Positions 22,039 to 31,269 are shown, counted from the first letter of the stretch. The stretch: 39,182 bases of DNA from an uncultured Anaerolineales bacterium (GCA_937928015.1 CALFXA010000283.1:1-39182), one strand, 5' to 3'. The notes: generated from the sequence alone by a model not told the origin. Translations and numbers: made by a program.

Positions 22039-22077
22039 AGAGCTATCGCCCTTTTGTTGAAAAAGGGCGATAGCTCT
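22039..22077 (-). terminator. Hairpin after surface protein 2
   Basis: A 17-bp perfect inverted repeat (AGAGCTATCGCCCTTTT at 22039-22055, complement at 22061-22077) with a 5-base loop lies eight bases past the stop. The T-tract is weak, but length and position make a terminator likely. Confidence 0.75.
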
Positions 22078-22085
22078 TACAATGA

Positions 22086-25000
22086 TTACGGCAGATTGAA
22101 AGCCCTGACGAGGAAGACGGCCATCTGCGCGCGATTGACGATGGTGGCGGGACAGTAGATCCCGCTCCCACAGCCGCCGGTGATACCCTCTGCTGCGAGT
22201 TGCTCGATCCAGGCGGCGGCCCAATGGTCGGTCGGGACATCGGTGAATACGCCCGTTGGGGTGGGCGGGGCGTAGGAGGCGCCGTGTTCCGCACGGAGCA
22301 GGAAGACGGCCATCTGGTCGCGGGTGACCGGCAGGTCAGGGCAGTAATTCCCATTTCCACAACCGCCGGTAATGCCTTCGGCGGCCAGTTGCTCGATCCA
22401 GGGGCCCGCCCAGTGACCCAGGGGAACATCACCGAAGATGGTCCCTGTGGCGTCAGGTGGATTGTAGGCGGAGCCGTGTTCGCCGCGCAGGAGGAAGATG
22501 GCCATTTGCGCACGGGTGACGCTGGTCTCTGGACAGTACATGAGTGGGGAGGTGGAGCAGCCACCCGTGATGCCTGCATTGTAGAGACGTTCGATGAAAC
22601 TCCAAGCCCAATACATAGATGGTACATCAGAAAATACTGGCGAGTCGGTGAGCGTATAGTATTCACCGCTGATGAAATCTCCATTGCCCAAGCCCGGCCC
22701 ACCTAATTTATTATTGCTGGCATCCATAATCGTATCGTCATCGATCACGTCTAAGCGCAAAAACAAACCTACAGTAATCAAATTCTTTATCTTTTCAAAT
22801 GTAGATGGACCAATATCTGATACATTCATGATGTCTTCGATACGCTGGAATGGGCCATGTGTGGTGCGATAATCGATAATTTTCTGGGCTGTGGTGGGTC
22901 CAATTCCCGGGAGAGAGTCTAGTTGTTCCAAAGTGGCAGTATTTATATTTATTAAATCAGCACTATTTACATTATATGTGCCTGTATTTACAGTCACGAC
23001 ATAGACTGTTCCTGCCCCGTTTACATCAGTGACCGAAGCGCCATTGATGCCATCAGTAGCCATAAGGCTGAAGTCGCTAAAATCTACGCCTATCACTGGC
23101 TTGGAAAAAGTCACCGTGAATTTTACGCTGGCAAGATTTGTCGGATTAGGGTTGACGCGGGTAATGGAAATAACAATAGGGGATGTCGTTTCTATGTTCC
23201 AGCTATAGGTAGCAGGAGATGGGTCTGCATTTCCAGCTAAGTCGAGGGCGTAGACCTCAAGGCTGTGAGGACCATCCACCAGAGCGGGTAATGTCAACGG
23301 ACTGATGCAAGCTGCAAATGGATCATTGTCAAGCTTGCACATGAAAGAAGCCACGCCACTGCCTCCACCGTCGTTGCCATCGAAGGTGAATGTGGGCGTG
23401 TTGTCATTGTCCAGCGCAGGCGGAGTGGTCAGGAGGGAGGTTTCAGGGGCGATGGTATCCACTGCCCAGGCATGGGATGCGGGCGAAGCGTCCGAGTTTC
23501 CCATCAGGTCGATGGCGTATACATCAAAGGTGTGTGGGCCATCGGAAAGTTCGCTTAAAGTATAAGGACTGGTGCAGGTTGTGTAGGGACTGCCATCCAC
23601 GCTACAGAAGAAGGCTGAGATGCCGCTATTTAATCCATCGTCTCCACTAAATGTGAAAGTGGGAGTATTGTCATGGTCAAATGCAGACGGAGCACTCAAG
23701 ATGGAAGTCTCGGGAGGTATTGTATCTTCGATGGCCTCATAAGCACCAATGTCACAATGCAATCCCTGTGGACGAGTCACACCGCGTTGATCCATTTCAG
23801 CACAGGTGGCATCATTCCCAGTATCAATCGCAGATGAGCCAGCCAACAGTGGGGTTGTGGGAGTAAACCCACCATAATTGCCCGTGGTCCCCAGCAATGG
23901 GTTGGTTGTAATAATATTTGAACATACAGAGCCCGTCGGACAACCGTCCTGGATAATGCTGTCATCAATGCTAGGATTTCCAGAGTAATTATCAATTTGC
24001 GCATTAGTATTAGCTATATTGCCCCAAATAATGGAATTATAGATATGGGGGCCGCTGGCAGAATTGTTGTTAGTAATTAGGCCGCCACCAAAATCTGCAG
24101 TATTTCCACTGACCGTCACATTTGTCAAAACTGGACTGCTCTCATTGTTAATAATCCCGCCTCCGCCAACTTCTGCCGAATTGCCGCTAAAAGTTACGTT
24201 GGTCAAGATCGGTTGGCCAAAGTAGTTACACATTCCACCGCCAAAACCTGCTGAATTCCCACTAAATGTAACATTCTGAAGAGTAAGGCTACTATATATG
24301 GCAAGAATTCCGCCCCCATCCACCTCGACCACATTTCCGATGAAAGCCACATTGGTCAAATCGGGAGCGCCAGTCGAAATGAGCAGGCCTGCCCCTCCGT
24401 GATTAGCCGAGTTCTTGCTAAAGATGAGATTGGAAAGGTCCATGTTCGCGGCGTCAACCATTCCACCACCGCATCCCAAACCCGGACAAGAGGTGGCGCC
24501 GTCGGCATTTCCCGCTGTAATGGTAAAGCCATCCAGGGTTGCGCCTTCTGCCCCTATTACCACATGATAAGAATTATCTGCGCGGGTCGGTTCATTGTAT
24601 GCCACATGACTGTTGTCATTTCCGCTCAAGTCGCCACTCAGGGTGGTGACATTGATACCAAAATCACGTTGGTCACGCGCTGACTCTGTGCCATTAAATC
24701 CGCCGTAGACGGCCACCCCGCTCTTGAGTTGGAAGGTGGCGGTACGGTCAGCGCCCGAGGTTGGCTTATGGGTCCCAGCCTTGACCCAAATCTCTTGCCC
24801 AGAGGCGGCATTGGTCAGCGCGTACTGAAGGTCACAAGCCTCGGCCCAACTGGAACAAGCTCCGCTGGTCAGGCCGCCTGAGGCCGCATATAGTACATCG
24901 GATGGCTGCGCTTCATAGGCTCCAATGTCACAGGCTGGAGTGGAGCGTGTTATCCCACGCTGGTCGGTAGCGGGACAGTTGTTGCTGGTGGCATCAATGG

Positions 25001-26306
25001 CCGAGGAACCCGTCTGAATGGGTATTGTTTGGGTATATCCGCCATAATACCCGAGCGTACCGAGCAGGGGATTGTCAGTAATGATGTTCGAGCACATACT
25101 ATAGACCGAACATTCTCCCTGGATCACGCTATCGCTGATCGTGGCAATGCCCGTGTCGTAGACTTGCAGCCCGCTCAGATCGGTGTTTTCCCATAGGATC
25201 GTATTGCGAATCGTCACATAGCCGACATTGTAAATACCGCCACCGTCGGCTTCGGCTGCATTTGCGGTGAAGGTGATGTTTGCCAGGATTGAAGGTTCGT
25301 GTTTGTTGGAGACCGCGTTTCCAAGCCCGCCGCCGTTTTGGGCTGAGTTGCCTGCAAAGGTAGCATTGGTTAGAGTCGCATGCCCATGATCCATCATACC
25401 ACCCCCATAAGTGGCCGCCGAGTTGTCGAAAAAGGCAATGTTGTTCATCACCAGTTCCGACTCATTGTATAGGCCTCCACCCATATCCGCAGTGTTGCCG
25501 ACAAAGGTGATATCCGTCAAAGAGAGGTTTCCTTGGGTAGCAACCATGCCACCGCCAGTGCTCGCCGAGGAGTTGCCGTCAAAGATCACTCTTGTAATGG
25601 TCAGGTTACTGGCAGCGCTATACATCCCGCCGCCAGATAGCGCATTATCTTCACGAAAGGTGATATCTGTCAAAATTGCGTCGCTGTTCAAACTAAACAT
25701 CCCGCCCCCACCCATGGATGTGGTGTTTCGTAGGAAGAGGATGTTTGTCAGGATGGAGTTACTATAAAACTCTAGGAAGCCGCCCCCGCTATCATCGGGG
25801 AATGCACCGCCGTTCGCATTTCCTGCTGTGACCGTGAAACCATCTAAAATCGCTCCGCTCGCGCCTGTGACCACATGATAGGAATTATCGGCCCGGGTAG
25901 GTTCATCCGCTAGAATGATGTCGTTGTCGTTCCCAAGTAAATCTCCACTGAGGGTGGTGATATTGACCGTAAAATTGCGCTCGTCGCGGGCGGATTCTGT
26001 CCCCGCAAATCCGCCGTAGACCGCTACCCCGCCCTTGAGTTGAAAAGTGGCGGTGCGGTCGGTGCCTGTGGTGGGTTTGTAGACGCCCATCTGGACCCAA
26101 ATCTCATCCCCGCTGACAGCATTCGCCAGTGCAGTTTGCAGGGAGCAGGCATTGGCCCAGTCGGAACAATCTCCACTCCCATCGGGGGTGACGTACAGAA
26201 TCCCTGCCGCATGCACGGGGGTGATACCCATCGGTCCAATGGCTAGGACCATGATCAAGAACACGCTTAGGATGCGCATCGTGAAAATAGTGCTTTTGGT
26301 TGACAT
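22086..26306 (-). CDS. SLH-anchored beta-helix surface protein 2, with Ig-like domains and ComEA-type HhH module
   Basis: A 1406-residue exported protein. Signal peptide to about residue 34 (VHAAG). There are two tandem copies of beta-helix plus choice-of-anchor-Q segment (about 35-470 and 475-890), an internal duplication. Two Ig-like repeats of about 90 residues follow (TIPPETSILSAPSAFDHDNT, IAPETSLLTTPPALDNDNT), each with a Cys pair. A third Ig/cadherin-like domain (SPIVISITRVNPNPTNLASV) is interrupted at about residues 1112-1178 by a complete helix-hairpin-helix module and resumes at LRLDVIDDDTIMDASNNKLG. Three SLH repeats close it. AGGAGGT at 26312-26318 fixes the start. Likely a cell-wall-bound adhesin; the HhH suggests DNA contact outside the cell. 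Confidence 0.9.
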   Translation of the reverse strand: MSTKSTIFTMRILSVFLIMVLAIGPMGITPVHAAGILYVTPDGSGDCSDWANACSLQTALANAVSGDEIWVQMGVYKPTTGTDRTATFQLKGGVAVYGGFAGTESARDERNFTVNITTLSGDLLGNDNDIILADEPTRADNSYHVVTGASGAILDGFTVTAGNANGGAFPDDSGGGFLEFYSNSILTNILFLRNTTSMGGGGMFSLNSDAILTDITFREDNALSGGGMYSAASNLTITRVIFDGNSSASTGGGMVATQGNLSLTDITFVGNTADMGGGLYNESELVMNNIAFFDNSAATYGGGMMDHGHATLTNATFAGNSAQNGGGLGNAVSNKHEPSILANITFTANAAEADGGGIYNVGYVTIRNTILWENTDLSGLQVYDTGIATISDSVIQGECSVYSMCSNIITDNPLLGTLGYYGGYTQTIPIQTGSSAIDATSNNCPATDQRGITRSTPACDIGAYEAQPSDVLYAASGGLTSGACSSWAEACDLQYALTNAASGQEIWVKAGTHKPTSGADRTATFQLKSGVAVYGGFNGTESARDQRDFGINVTTLSGDLSGNDNSHVAYNEPTRADNSYHVVIGAEGATLDGFTITAGNADGATSCPGLGCGGGMVDAANMDLSNLIFSKNSANHGGAGLLISTGAPDLTNVAFIGNVVEVDGGGILAIYSSLTLQNVTFSGNSAGFGGGMCNYFGQPILTNVTFSGNSAEVGGGGIINNESSPVLTNVTVSGNTADFGGGLITNNNSASGPHIYNSIIWGNIANTNAQIDNYSGNPSIDDSIIQDGCPTGSVCSNIITTNPLLGTTGNYGGFTPTTPLLAGSSAIDTGNDATCAEMDQRGVTRPQGLHCDIGAYEAIEDTIPPETSILSAPSAFDHDNTPTFTFSGDDGLNSGISAFFCSVDGSPYTTCTSPYTLSELSDGPHTFDVYAIDLMGNSDASPASHAWAVDTIAPETSLLTTPPALDNDNTPTFTFDGNDGGGSGVASFMCKLDNDPFAACISPLTLPALVDGPHSLEVYALDLAGNADPSPATYSWNIETTSPIVISITRVNPNPTNLASVKFTVTFSKPVIGVDFSDFSLMATDGINGASVTDVNGAGTVYVVTVNTGTYNVNSADLININTATLEQLDSLPGIGPTTAQKIIDYRTTHGPFQRIEDIMNVSDIGPSTFEKIKNLITVGLFLRLDVIDDDTIMDASNNKLGGPGLGNGDFISGEYYTLTDSPVFSDVPSMYWAWSFIERLYNAGITGGCSTSPLMYCPETSVTRAQMAIFLLRGEHGSAYNPPDATGTIFGDVPLGHWAGPWIEQLAAEGITGGCGNGNYCPDLPVTRDQMAVFLLRAEHGASYAPPTPTGVFTDVPTDHWAAAWIEQLAAEGITGGCGSGIYCPATIVNRAQMAVFLVRAFNLP
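22772..22972 (-). other. ComEA-type helix-hairpin-helix module inside surface protein 2
   Basis: The residues ININTATLEQLDSLPGIGPT, then AQKIIDYRTTHGPFQRIEDI and MNVSDIGPSTFEKIKNLITV match the ComEA competence DNA-receptor HhH domain almost motif for motif (LPGIGP, IIDYR..GPF, LITV). The Ig-like domain continues in frame on both sides, and the module is AT-richer than flanking bases. Confidence 0.88.
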
Positions 26307-26620
26307 GAATAACCTCCTGCAAGAGCCGATTCTTTTATAGTTTGTTGGGACGGATGTGTTCTTATCAAGCCCACCTGTCCTGTAAATTTATTATAACCCT
26401 GGTTGTACAGTACCCCTTTTTCTTTTATTTTGACGGGTTTGCGATATTGCAAGGCAAAGCGGAATACAATAATTTGACGTTCCTATCGGGGAAAGAGTTC
26501 CCAAACACAAAAATACCTCTGGATGAGAACATTTTTTCTTGAAATCAAGATAACCTATATGGTCCCGTGCGTTTCCAGAAAATTCTTATTTTGATCCGAT
26601 TCGTAAGTCATGTAAAGAAG
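26307..26620. other. AT-rich intergenic leader region
   Basis: About 310 bases with no gene. Near the right-hand gene it holds a minus-strand TATAAT (26390-26395) followed by AGGTGGG, as in the other two surface-protein leaders. A TCTTGA-AA-TCAAGA palindrome is at about 26538-26551. Nothing else is recognisable. Confidence 0.5.
26390..26395 (-). promoter_or_regulatory. -10 box candidate for surface protein 2
   Basis: TATAAT on the minus strand, about 84 bases upstream of the start. There is no good -35 box. Support comes from the matching layout (TATAATA, then GGTGGG) in the other two paralogs. Confidence 0.4.
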
Positions 26621-26652
26621 AAAAACAGCCTCCCTGTATCCTGGGAGGCTGT
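26621..26652 (-). terminator. Terminator after surface protein 3
   Basis: ACAGCCTCCC (26625-26634) pairs with GGGAGGCTGT (26643-26652) over an 8-base loop. On the minus strand it is followed by TTTTT, directly after the stop codon. Confidence 0.88.
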
Positions 26653-26659
26653 AACTGGG

Positions 26660-28588
26660 TTACGGTAAATTGAAGGCCCTGACGAGGAAGACGGCCATCT
26701 GGGCGCGGTTGACAACCGTGGCTGGGCAGTACATCATCGGAGAAGCGGAGCATCCGCCCGTGATACCTTCTGTTGCGAGTTGCTCGATCCAGGCGGCGGC
26801 CCAATGGTTGGTTGGGACATCGGTGAATACGCCCGTTGGGTCGGGCGGGGCGTAGGAGGCGCCGTGTTCCGCACGGAGCAGGAAGACGGCCATCTGGTCA
26901 CGGGTGACGGGCAGGTCGGGACAGAAGTTGCCGTTTCCGCAGCCGCCAGTGATGCCTTCGGCGGCTAGTTGCTCGATCCAGGGTCCCGCCCAGTGACCCA
27001 GCGGAACATCACCGAAGACGGTTCGTGTGGCGTCTGGCGGATTGTAGGCGGAACCATGCTCCCCGCGCAGGAGGAAGACGGCCATTTGTGCGCGGGTGAC
27101 GCTGGTTTCGGGGCAGTACATGAGCGGGGAGGTGGAGCATCCGCCGGTGATGCCTGAGGTATACAGGCGGTGAATAAAATTGCTGGCCCAATAGGTCAGC
27201 GGGACATCGGAGAAGACCTGGGTGCCATACTCATATGCGCCAATATCGCAATGTGCATCCTGTGGACGAGGGACCCCACGCTGGTCACTTATTGCACAAT
27301 TCGCATCATCTCCTGCGTCAATTGCAGGGGAACCTGTTAGAAGAGCCATGGTCTGAGTCGGTCCACCGTTATCTGCAAGTAGACCGAGATTCGGATCTTC
27401 GCTACTTGCAGGAGTCCCGCAAGTATGCTCTCCAATTGCATTGTTTTCTATGATGTTTCCAGTATTCAGAAGGATGCCTGTGCTAATTCCGTTATAGCAA
27501 TCCGCTCCATTCGTATTATTTGCAAGGATAGTATTTATAATTGAAAGTGCTGCACCACTATAGGCCAATCCGCTGCCAGTATCACTGGCTGTAGTTCTTG
27601 TATTATTGGTAATTGTACTATTTTTGATGGTTAAATAACCACCACCATAGATTCCGGTATTTATGTTGTTTGCGATTGTAGAATTTGTGATGGTTATTGT
27701 GTTTGTATTATTATCGTTGGTGCCGCCTGCGGCAGATATACCTCCACCTGAAGTGACAGCACTGTTATTAAAGAAAGTGCTTGCGCTTATACTAACATAT
27801 GCCATATTCGATCCAATATAGGTATAAATTGCACCCCCACTCCAATCTGCCGTATTGTTAAAAAAAGTACTTTCATTGATTATCATTTTGTTTGCATTGT
27901 AGATAGCACCACCATTCATAGTACTACTATTATTTTTAAAAGATGAATTATTAATGGTGATTGTTCCCCAGTTATAGATTGCACCACCACTACCACTAGA
28001 GTTACCACTAAAAGTACAGCTATTGACATTCAAGACACCTTGGTTAAATATTGCGCCCCCATATCCACCTGAAAGTTTGTTGTTATTGATAAAGTTGACG
28101 TTGGTTATATTCGCATTTGCATAATTAATTATTATGCCAGAATCTCCGCCATTAATAATATCTAGATTCTTTATGGTGAATTCTGATGTAGATACATAGA
28201 AAATTGTGACGGTATTACCTCCGCTGATTTCTACATGCGTACTTAGTCCTGCCCCATCTATTGTTATACTTTTATTGATCGGGATTGTTGAAGAAAGCAG
28301 AATAGTCTGGCCACTCAGGATAGTGTCAAATCTAATTGTATCTCCGCCTGAGGCGGAAGTTATTGCTGCTCGAAGCGAACCTGCTCCACTATCATTCGTA
28401 TTTGTGACGACCCATTCACTCGATGATGTGTGTTGAACGGGTAGAGTATAAAACGGGTCTTTCGTAAGAGATGAATTGGCAGATGCTTTTGCTTGTACGG
28501 GCGATGCTGTTAACAAACTAGTTAGCAAGGCAAGCAGGGTAAGGATTGGAACTAAACGAGAACCAAACTTGGAACGCGAAGTTTTCAT
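26660..28588 (-). CDS. SLH-anchored beta-helix surface protein 3
   Basis: A 642-residue exported protein. Signal peptide to about residue 34 (LLTASPVQAKA). A pectate-lyase/CSLREA-like opening follows (WVVTNTNDSGAGSLRAAITS, then GGDTIRFD), then beta-helix repeats rich in Asn, Ser and Thr (SGGAIYNWGTITINNSSFKN), a choice-of-anchor-Q segment (DNGGPTQTMALLTGSPAIDAG...CDIGAYEY), and three SLH repeats ending in the shared RAFNLP. The helix repeats differ from those of proteins 1 and 2 and the middle of the gene is clearly AT-rich, while the SLH part is nearly the same DNA. This suggests an acquired or fast-changing outer domain joined to a common anchor. AGGAGGA at 28596-28602 sets the start. Confidence 0.9.
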   Translation of the reverse strand: MKTSRSKFGSRLVPILTLLALLTSLLTASPVQAKASANSSLTKDPFYTLPVQHTSSSEWVVTNTNDSGAGSLRAAITSASGGDTIRFDTILSGQTILLSSTIPINKSITIDGAGLSTHVEISGGNTVTIFYVSTSEFTIKNLDIINGGDSGIIINYANANITNVNFINNNKLSGGYGGAIFNQGVLNVNSCTFSGNSSGSGGAIYNWGTITINNSSFKNNSSTMNGGAIYNANKMIINESTFFNNTADWSGGAIYTYIGSNMAYVSISASTFFNNSAVTSGGGISAAGGTNDNNTNTITITNSTIANNINTGIYGGGYLTIKNSTITNNTRTTASDTGSGLAYSGAALSIINTILANNTNGADCYNGISTGILLNTGNIIENNAIGEHTCGTPASSEDPNLGLLADNGGPTQTMALLTGSPAIDAGDDANCAISDQRGVPRPQDAHCDIGAYEYGTQVFSDVPLTYWASNFIHRLYTSGITGGCSTSPLMYCPETSVTRAQMAVFLLRGEHGSAYNPPDATRTVFGDVPLGHWAGPWIEQLAAEGITGGCGNGNFCPDLPVTRDQMAVFLLRAEHGASYAPPDPTGVFTDVPTNHWAAAWIEQLATEGITGGCSASPMMYCPATVVNRAQMAVFLVRAFNLP

Positions 28589-28652
28589 ACAGCATTCCTC
28601 CTGACGGATTGGATTGGGATAGGGAAGACTTTGTATCCCACTTATCGATGAT

Positions 28653-28681
28653 ATTATAGGCTGAGTAAATTTCCCTATCAA
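28653..28681 (-). promoter_or_regulatory. Promoter of surface protein 3
   Basis: On the minus strand, TTGATA (28676-28681) and TATAAT (28653-28658) are 17 bases apart, close to the sigma70 consensus. The leader is about 58 bases and contains GTGGGATACA. Confidence 0.7.
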
Positions 28682-28730
28682 TTGATAAAAATCACCTTTA
28701 TTTCCTGACAACAAAAATATGCTCAGAATC

Positions 28731-28763
28731 AAAAAAATCCCTGAACTCAACTCAGGGATTTTT
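28731..28763 (-). terminator. Terminator of the cobalt/nickel transporter operon
   Basis: AATCCCTGA (28736-28744) pairs with TCAGGGATT (28752-28760). A run of A's on the plus strand (28731-28737) gives the minus-strand transcript a T-tract. The other side has TTTTT, so it may also work in the plus direction. Confidence 0.87.
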
Positions 28764-28778
28764 GTATACTGTTGAAAC

Positions 28779-29534
28779 TTACGCCTTCTCCAACCCGTGC
28801 GCCTCCAATAACTTCTCATCCTCCAGAATTTCCATCGTCAGGCCATCGGCTACGACCTGGCCCTCGTCCATGACCACGGTGCGCGGAAATAACTCGCGGA
28901 CCAGGGCCATGTCGTGCGTGGAGACCAGCATGGTGATGGGCAGGTCGCGCAGCAGGTGGATCAGGGTGCGGCGGGCGCGCGGGTCGAGTCCCGCCGAGGG
29001 TTCGTCGAGGACCAGGATCTTGGGGTTCATCGAGAGCACCGTGGCGATGGCGATGCGTTTCTTTTCGCCTACGCTCAGATGATGGGAGAGACGGTCGCGA
29101 TAGGCGGACATGCGCACGGCTTCCAGCGCCGAGTCCACCCGCGCGCGGACCTCGTCTTCGGGCAGGCCCATGTGCAGCGGGCCGAAGGCCACGTCCTCGA
29201 AGACGGTGGGGGAGAAGAGTTGGTCGTCGGGGTTCTGGAACACGAGCCCGACCATCGCGCGGATAACAGGCAGACGGTCCGGGCTGAGGCGCAGACCGCC
29301 CACCTCGATCTCGCCGTGCCCACCCAGAATCCCGTTCAGGTGTAGCATCAGCGTGCTCTTGCCCGCGCCGTTCGGCCCGACCAGCGCCACCTTGTCGCCC
29401 GCACACAACTTCAACGAGACGCCGCGCAGCGCGGTGTGGCCGTCGGGATAATGGAAATGCAGGTCTTTGACGCTCAGCACGTCACCTTCGCATTCGGGAA
29501 ATTCGTAGTGTTTGACAGGATGCATCACAGGCAT
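28779..29534 (-). CDS. cbiO: ECF transporter ATP-binding protein, CbiO type
   Basis: A 251-residue ABC ATPase that powers the energy-coupling-factor cobalt/nickel importer. Visible motifs: Walker A GPNGAGKST at 53-61, Q-loop VFQNPDDQLF at about 98-107, signature LSVGEKKR at 153-160 (Val in place of the usual Gly), Walker B ILVLDEP from 173, and H-loop His207. The QNPDDQLF motif is typical of CbiO/EcfA. The start ATG overlaps the CbiQ stop (TAATG); a second ATG three codons later is possible. Only one ATPase gene is present, so it should work as a homodimer. Last gene of the operon. Confidence 0.93.
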   Translation of the reverse strand: MPVMHPVKHYEFPECEGDVLSVKDLHFHYPDGHTALRGVSLKLCAGDKVALVGPNGAGKSTLMLHLNGILGGHGEIEVGGLRLSPDRLPVIRAMVGLVFQNPDDQLFSPTVFEDVAFGPLHMGLPEDEVRARVDSALEAVRMSAYRDRLSHHLSVGEKKRIAIATVLSMNPKILVLDEPSAGLDPRARRTLIHLLRDLPITMLVSTHDMALVRELFPRTVVMDEGQVVADGLTMEILEDEKLLEAHGLEKA

Positions 29535-30325
29535 TAGAACCGTCCAACCAGTTGGATGAGGAGGAGAAGGATGGCCGCCGCCGCGCCGTAGGTCCAATCT
29601 CGCGGACGCAGGATGTGCGGATTGAGCGTGCGCAGGTGGCCGTCGTAACCGCGCGCCAGCATGGCGTTGTAGATGCGGTCGCTGCGTTCGTAACTGCGCA
29701 GGAAGAGCTGCCCCGCCATGTTGCCCGTCATGCGCGCCCGCCAAAAGACATTTCGCCCGGACCTTCGGCCCGGTTCCGCTGCCGAGCGCGAATCGCGCGC
29801 CCGCAGCAGACGGAGGACCTCGTCGGTCAGCACGAATAGGTAGCGGTACAGAAACGAAACGATGGTGGTCAGGATGCCCGGCACGCGCAAATGCTCGAAG
29901 GCGTGGATCATGTCTGGGAAGCGCGTGGTGGCCACCAGCAGGATGGCCGCCTGCACCGAGATCCACGAGCGTAGCAGGATGCTGGCGAACTTGACCAGCC
30001 CGAAGTCGGTGGGGACCAACGTGAGCGGACCCAGCGTCCATGTGGCGAGCGGATGCCCGAGCGGAGAGAAGATGGCCGAGATCGCCGCCAACGCAAAGGG
30101 CAGCGCCACGAACGAGCGGCGGAAGGTGAAGTCAACGCCCAGTCGTGAGAGGGCGTTAAGTCCCAACAGGAGCAACCAGGAGAGTCCGAACGCGGCCCAG
30201 GCGCCGTCGGGCAGCAGCGCGTTCGAGAGGATGAGCAGCACCGTCACCGTCACCTTGACGCGCGGATCGAGGCGGTGCAGCGGACTCTCCGCTTCGTGAA
30301 AACGGTCGAAGGCTTCGGCGTGCAT
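29534..30325 (-). CDS. cbiQ: ECF transporter transmembrane protein, CbiQ type
   Basis: A 263-residue membrane protein, the T component that couples the ATPase to the substrate-binding CbiM. Hydrophobic segments occur at about 28-60, 70-90, 105-130 and 245-260. The cytoplasmic coupling helices carry the family's Ala-Arg-Gly motif (AMLARGYDG at about 222-230), with a second RLLRARDSR stretch. N-terminus SPLHRLDPRVKV is typical of CbiQ. The start codon overlaps the CbiM stop (TGATG), and its own stop overlaps the CbiO start, so all three are translationally coupled. Confidence 0.92.
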   Translation of the reverse strand: MHAEAFDRFHEAESPLHRLDPRVKVTVTVLLILSNALLPDGAWAAFGLSWLLLLGLNALSRLGVDFTFRRSFVALPFALAAISAIFSPLGHPLATWTLGPLTLVPTDFGLVKFASILLRSWISVQAAILLVATTRFPDMIHAFEHLRVPGILTTIVSFLYRYLFVLTDEVLRLLRARDSRSAAEPGRRSGRNVFWRARMTGNMAGQLFLRSYERSDRIYNAMLARGYDGHLRTLNPHILRPRDWTYGAAAAILLLLIQLVGRF

Positions 30326-31269
30326 CAGGAGGTCTTCGACTTACGGCGCAGCGCGTTGCCGAGCACGATCATCAGGCCCAGCACGACCAGCGCCCCTACT
30401 GCGCCCGCCACGACGGTCGAGAGGGCCGTCTGCCCGAGGAAGGGGATGGTGTAATCGGGCATGAGCTTGTATGGCGCGGACTGGCTCAAGCGCAGGAAGC
30501 CCATGTCGGTTGCCACGCGCTCCAACCCGTCGGGATCGGCGGAGGCCAGCGGCGAGAGCAACACCGTAGCCAGAGCCACGATTCCGCCGACGACCACCCA
30601 TCCACGCCCGCCCTTGTCAGCCACGGCTTGCGAGTCGAGCAGGTCAGGACGGGTCTGCAGGATGAAAGCCAGCGCCGTCACGGTAACGACTGCTTCGCCC
30701 AGGCCGATCAGCACATGCACACCCAGCATGGCGGGGACCACGATCTGCAATTGGGTTGCGCCGCTCAGCCACAACTGCAGCGACGCCGTCAACGCGGAGG
30801 CCACGGTCGAGAGCCAGGCCGCCACTCCCGCCACTGCCAGACGGACGGTCTTGTTCTGGTTGAGGACGCTGCGGTACAGGCCGTACCCAATCATGGCCGT
30901 CAGCAGTCCCATGTTGAAGATGTTGGCGCCCATCGCCAGCAGGCCGCCGTCCTGGAAGAGCAATCCCTGCAACGCGATGACCGCGGTCATCACCAGGATG
31001 CCCGCCCAGGGTCCCAGCACGATGGCGGCCAGCGCGCCGCCCAGGAAGTGACCCGAGGTCCCGCCCAGCACGGGGAAGTTCAGCATTTGCGCTGCAAAGA
31101 TGAAGGCCGCCATGATGCCCATCAACGGGACCTGCTTCTCGCCCAGGGTTTTGTTGGTCTTTGTGATCGCGACACCGACGGCCGCCGCCGTGATGACCCA
31201 GAATATGACTGCAATGATTACGCTGAGAAAACCGTCGGGAATGTGTAGCGGGGTGGGGGAATATAACAT
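30325..31269 (-). CDS. cbiM: ECF cobalt/nickel transporter substrate component CbiM with fused PDGLE (CbiN-like) domain
   Basis: A 314-residue membrane protein. The CbiM/NikM part has HIPDGFLS near the N-terminus, GGTSGHFLGGALAAIVLGPWAG and about six hydrophobic helices. The C-terminal part begins LASADPDGLERVATDMGF, the PDGLE/CbiN-like domain, and ends with one more helix and a basic tail. This one-chain arrangement replaces a separate CbiN. In studied homologs the metal is bound by the free amine of Met1 and His2 of MHI. Here eight residues (MLYSPTPL) precede HIPDG, and the codon before His is CTA, not a start. AAGGAGA precedes the ATG. Metal could be cobalt or nickel. Confidence 0.9.
   Translation of the reverse strand: MLYSPTPLHIPDGFLSVIIAVIFWVITAAAVGVAITKTNKTLGEKQVPLMGIMAAFIFAAQMLNFPVLGGTSGHFLGGALAAIVLGPWAGILVMTAVIALQGLLFQDGGLLAMGANIFNMGLLTAMIGYGLYRSVLNQNKTVRLAVAGVAAWLSTVASALTASLQLWLSGATQLQIVVPAMLGVHVLIGLGEAVVTVTALAFILQTRPDLLDSQAVADKGGRGWVVVGGIVALATVLLSPLASADPDGLERVATDMGFLRLSQSAPYKLMPDYTIPFLGQTALSTVVAGAVGALVVLGLMIVLGNALRRKSKTS

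Noticed and set aside
22772..22972. The HhH segment as a separate comEA gene or assembly chimera
   Set aside because: The reading frame runs through both edges, the host Ig-like domain resumes cleanly, and there is no start codon with SD or stop codon at the borders. Read mapping would settle this.
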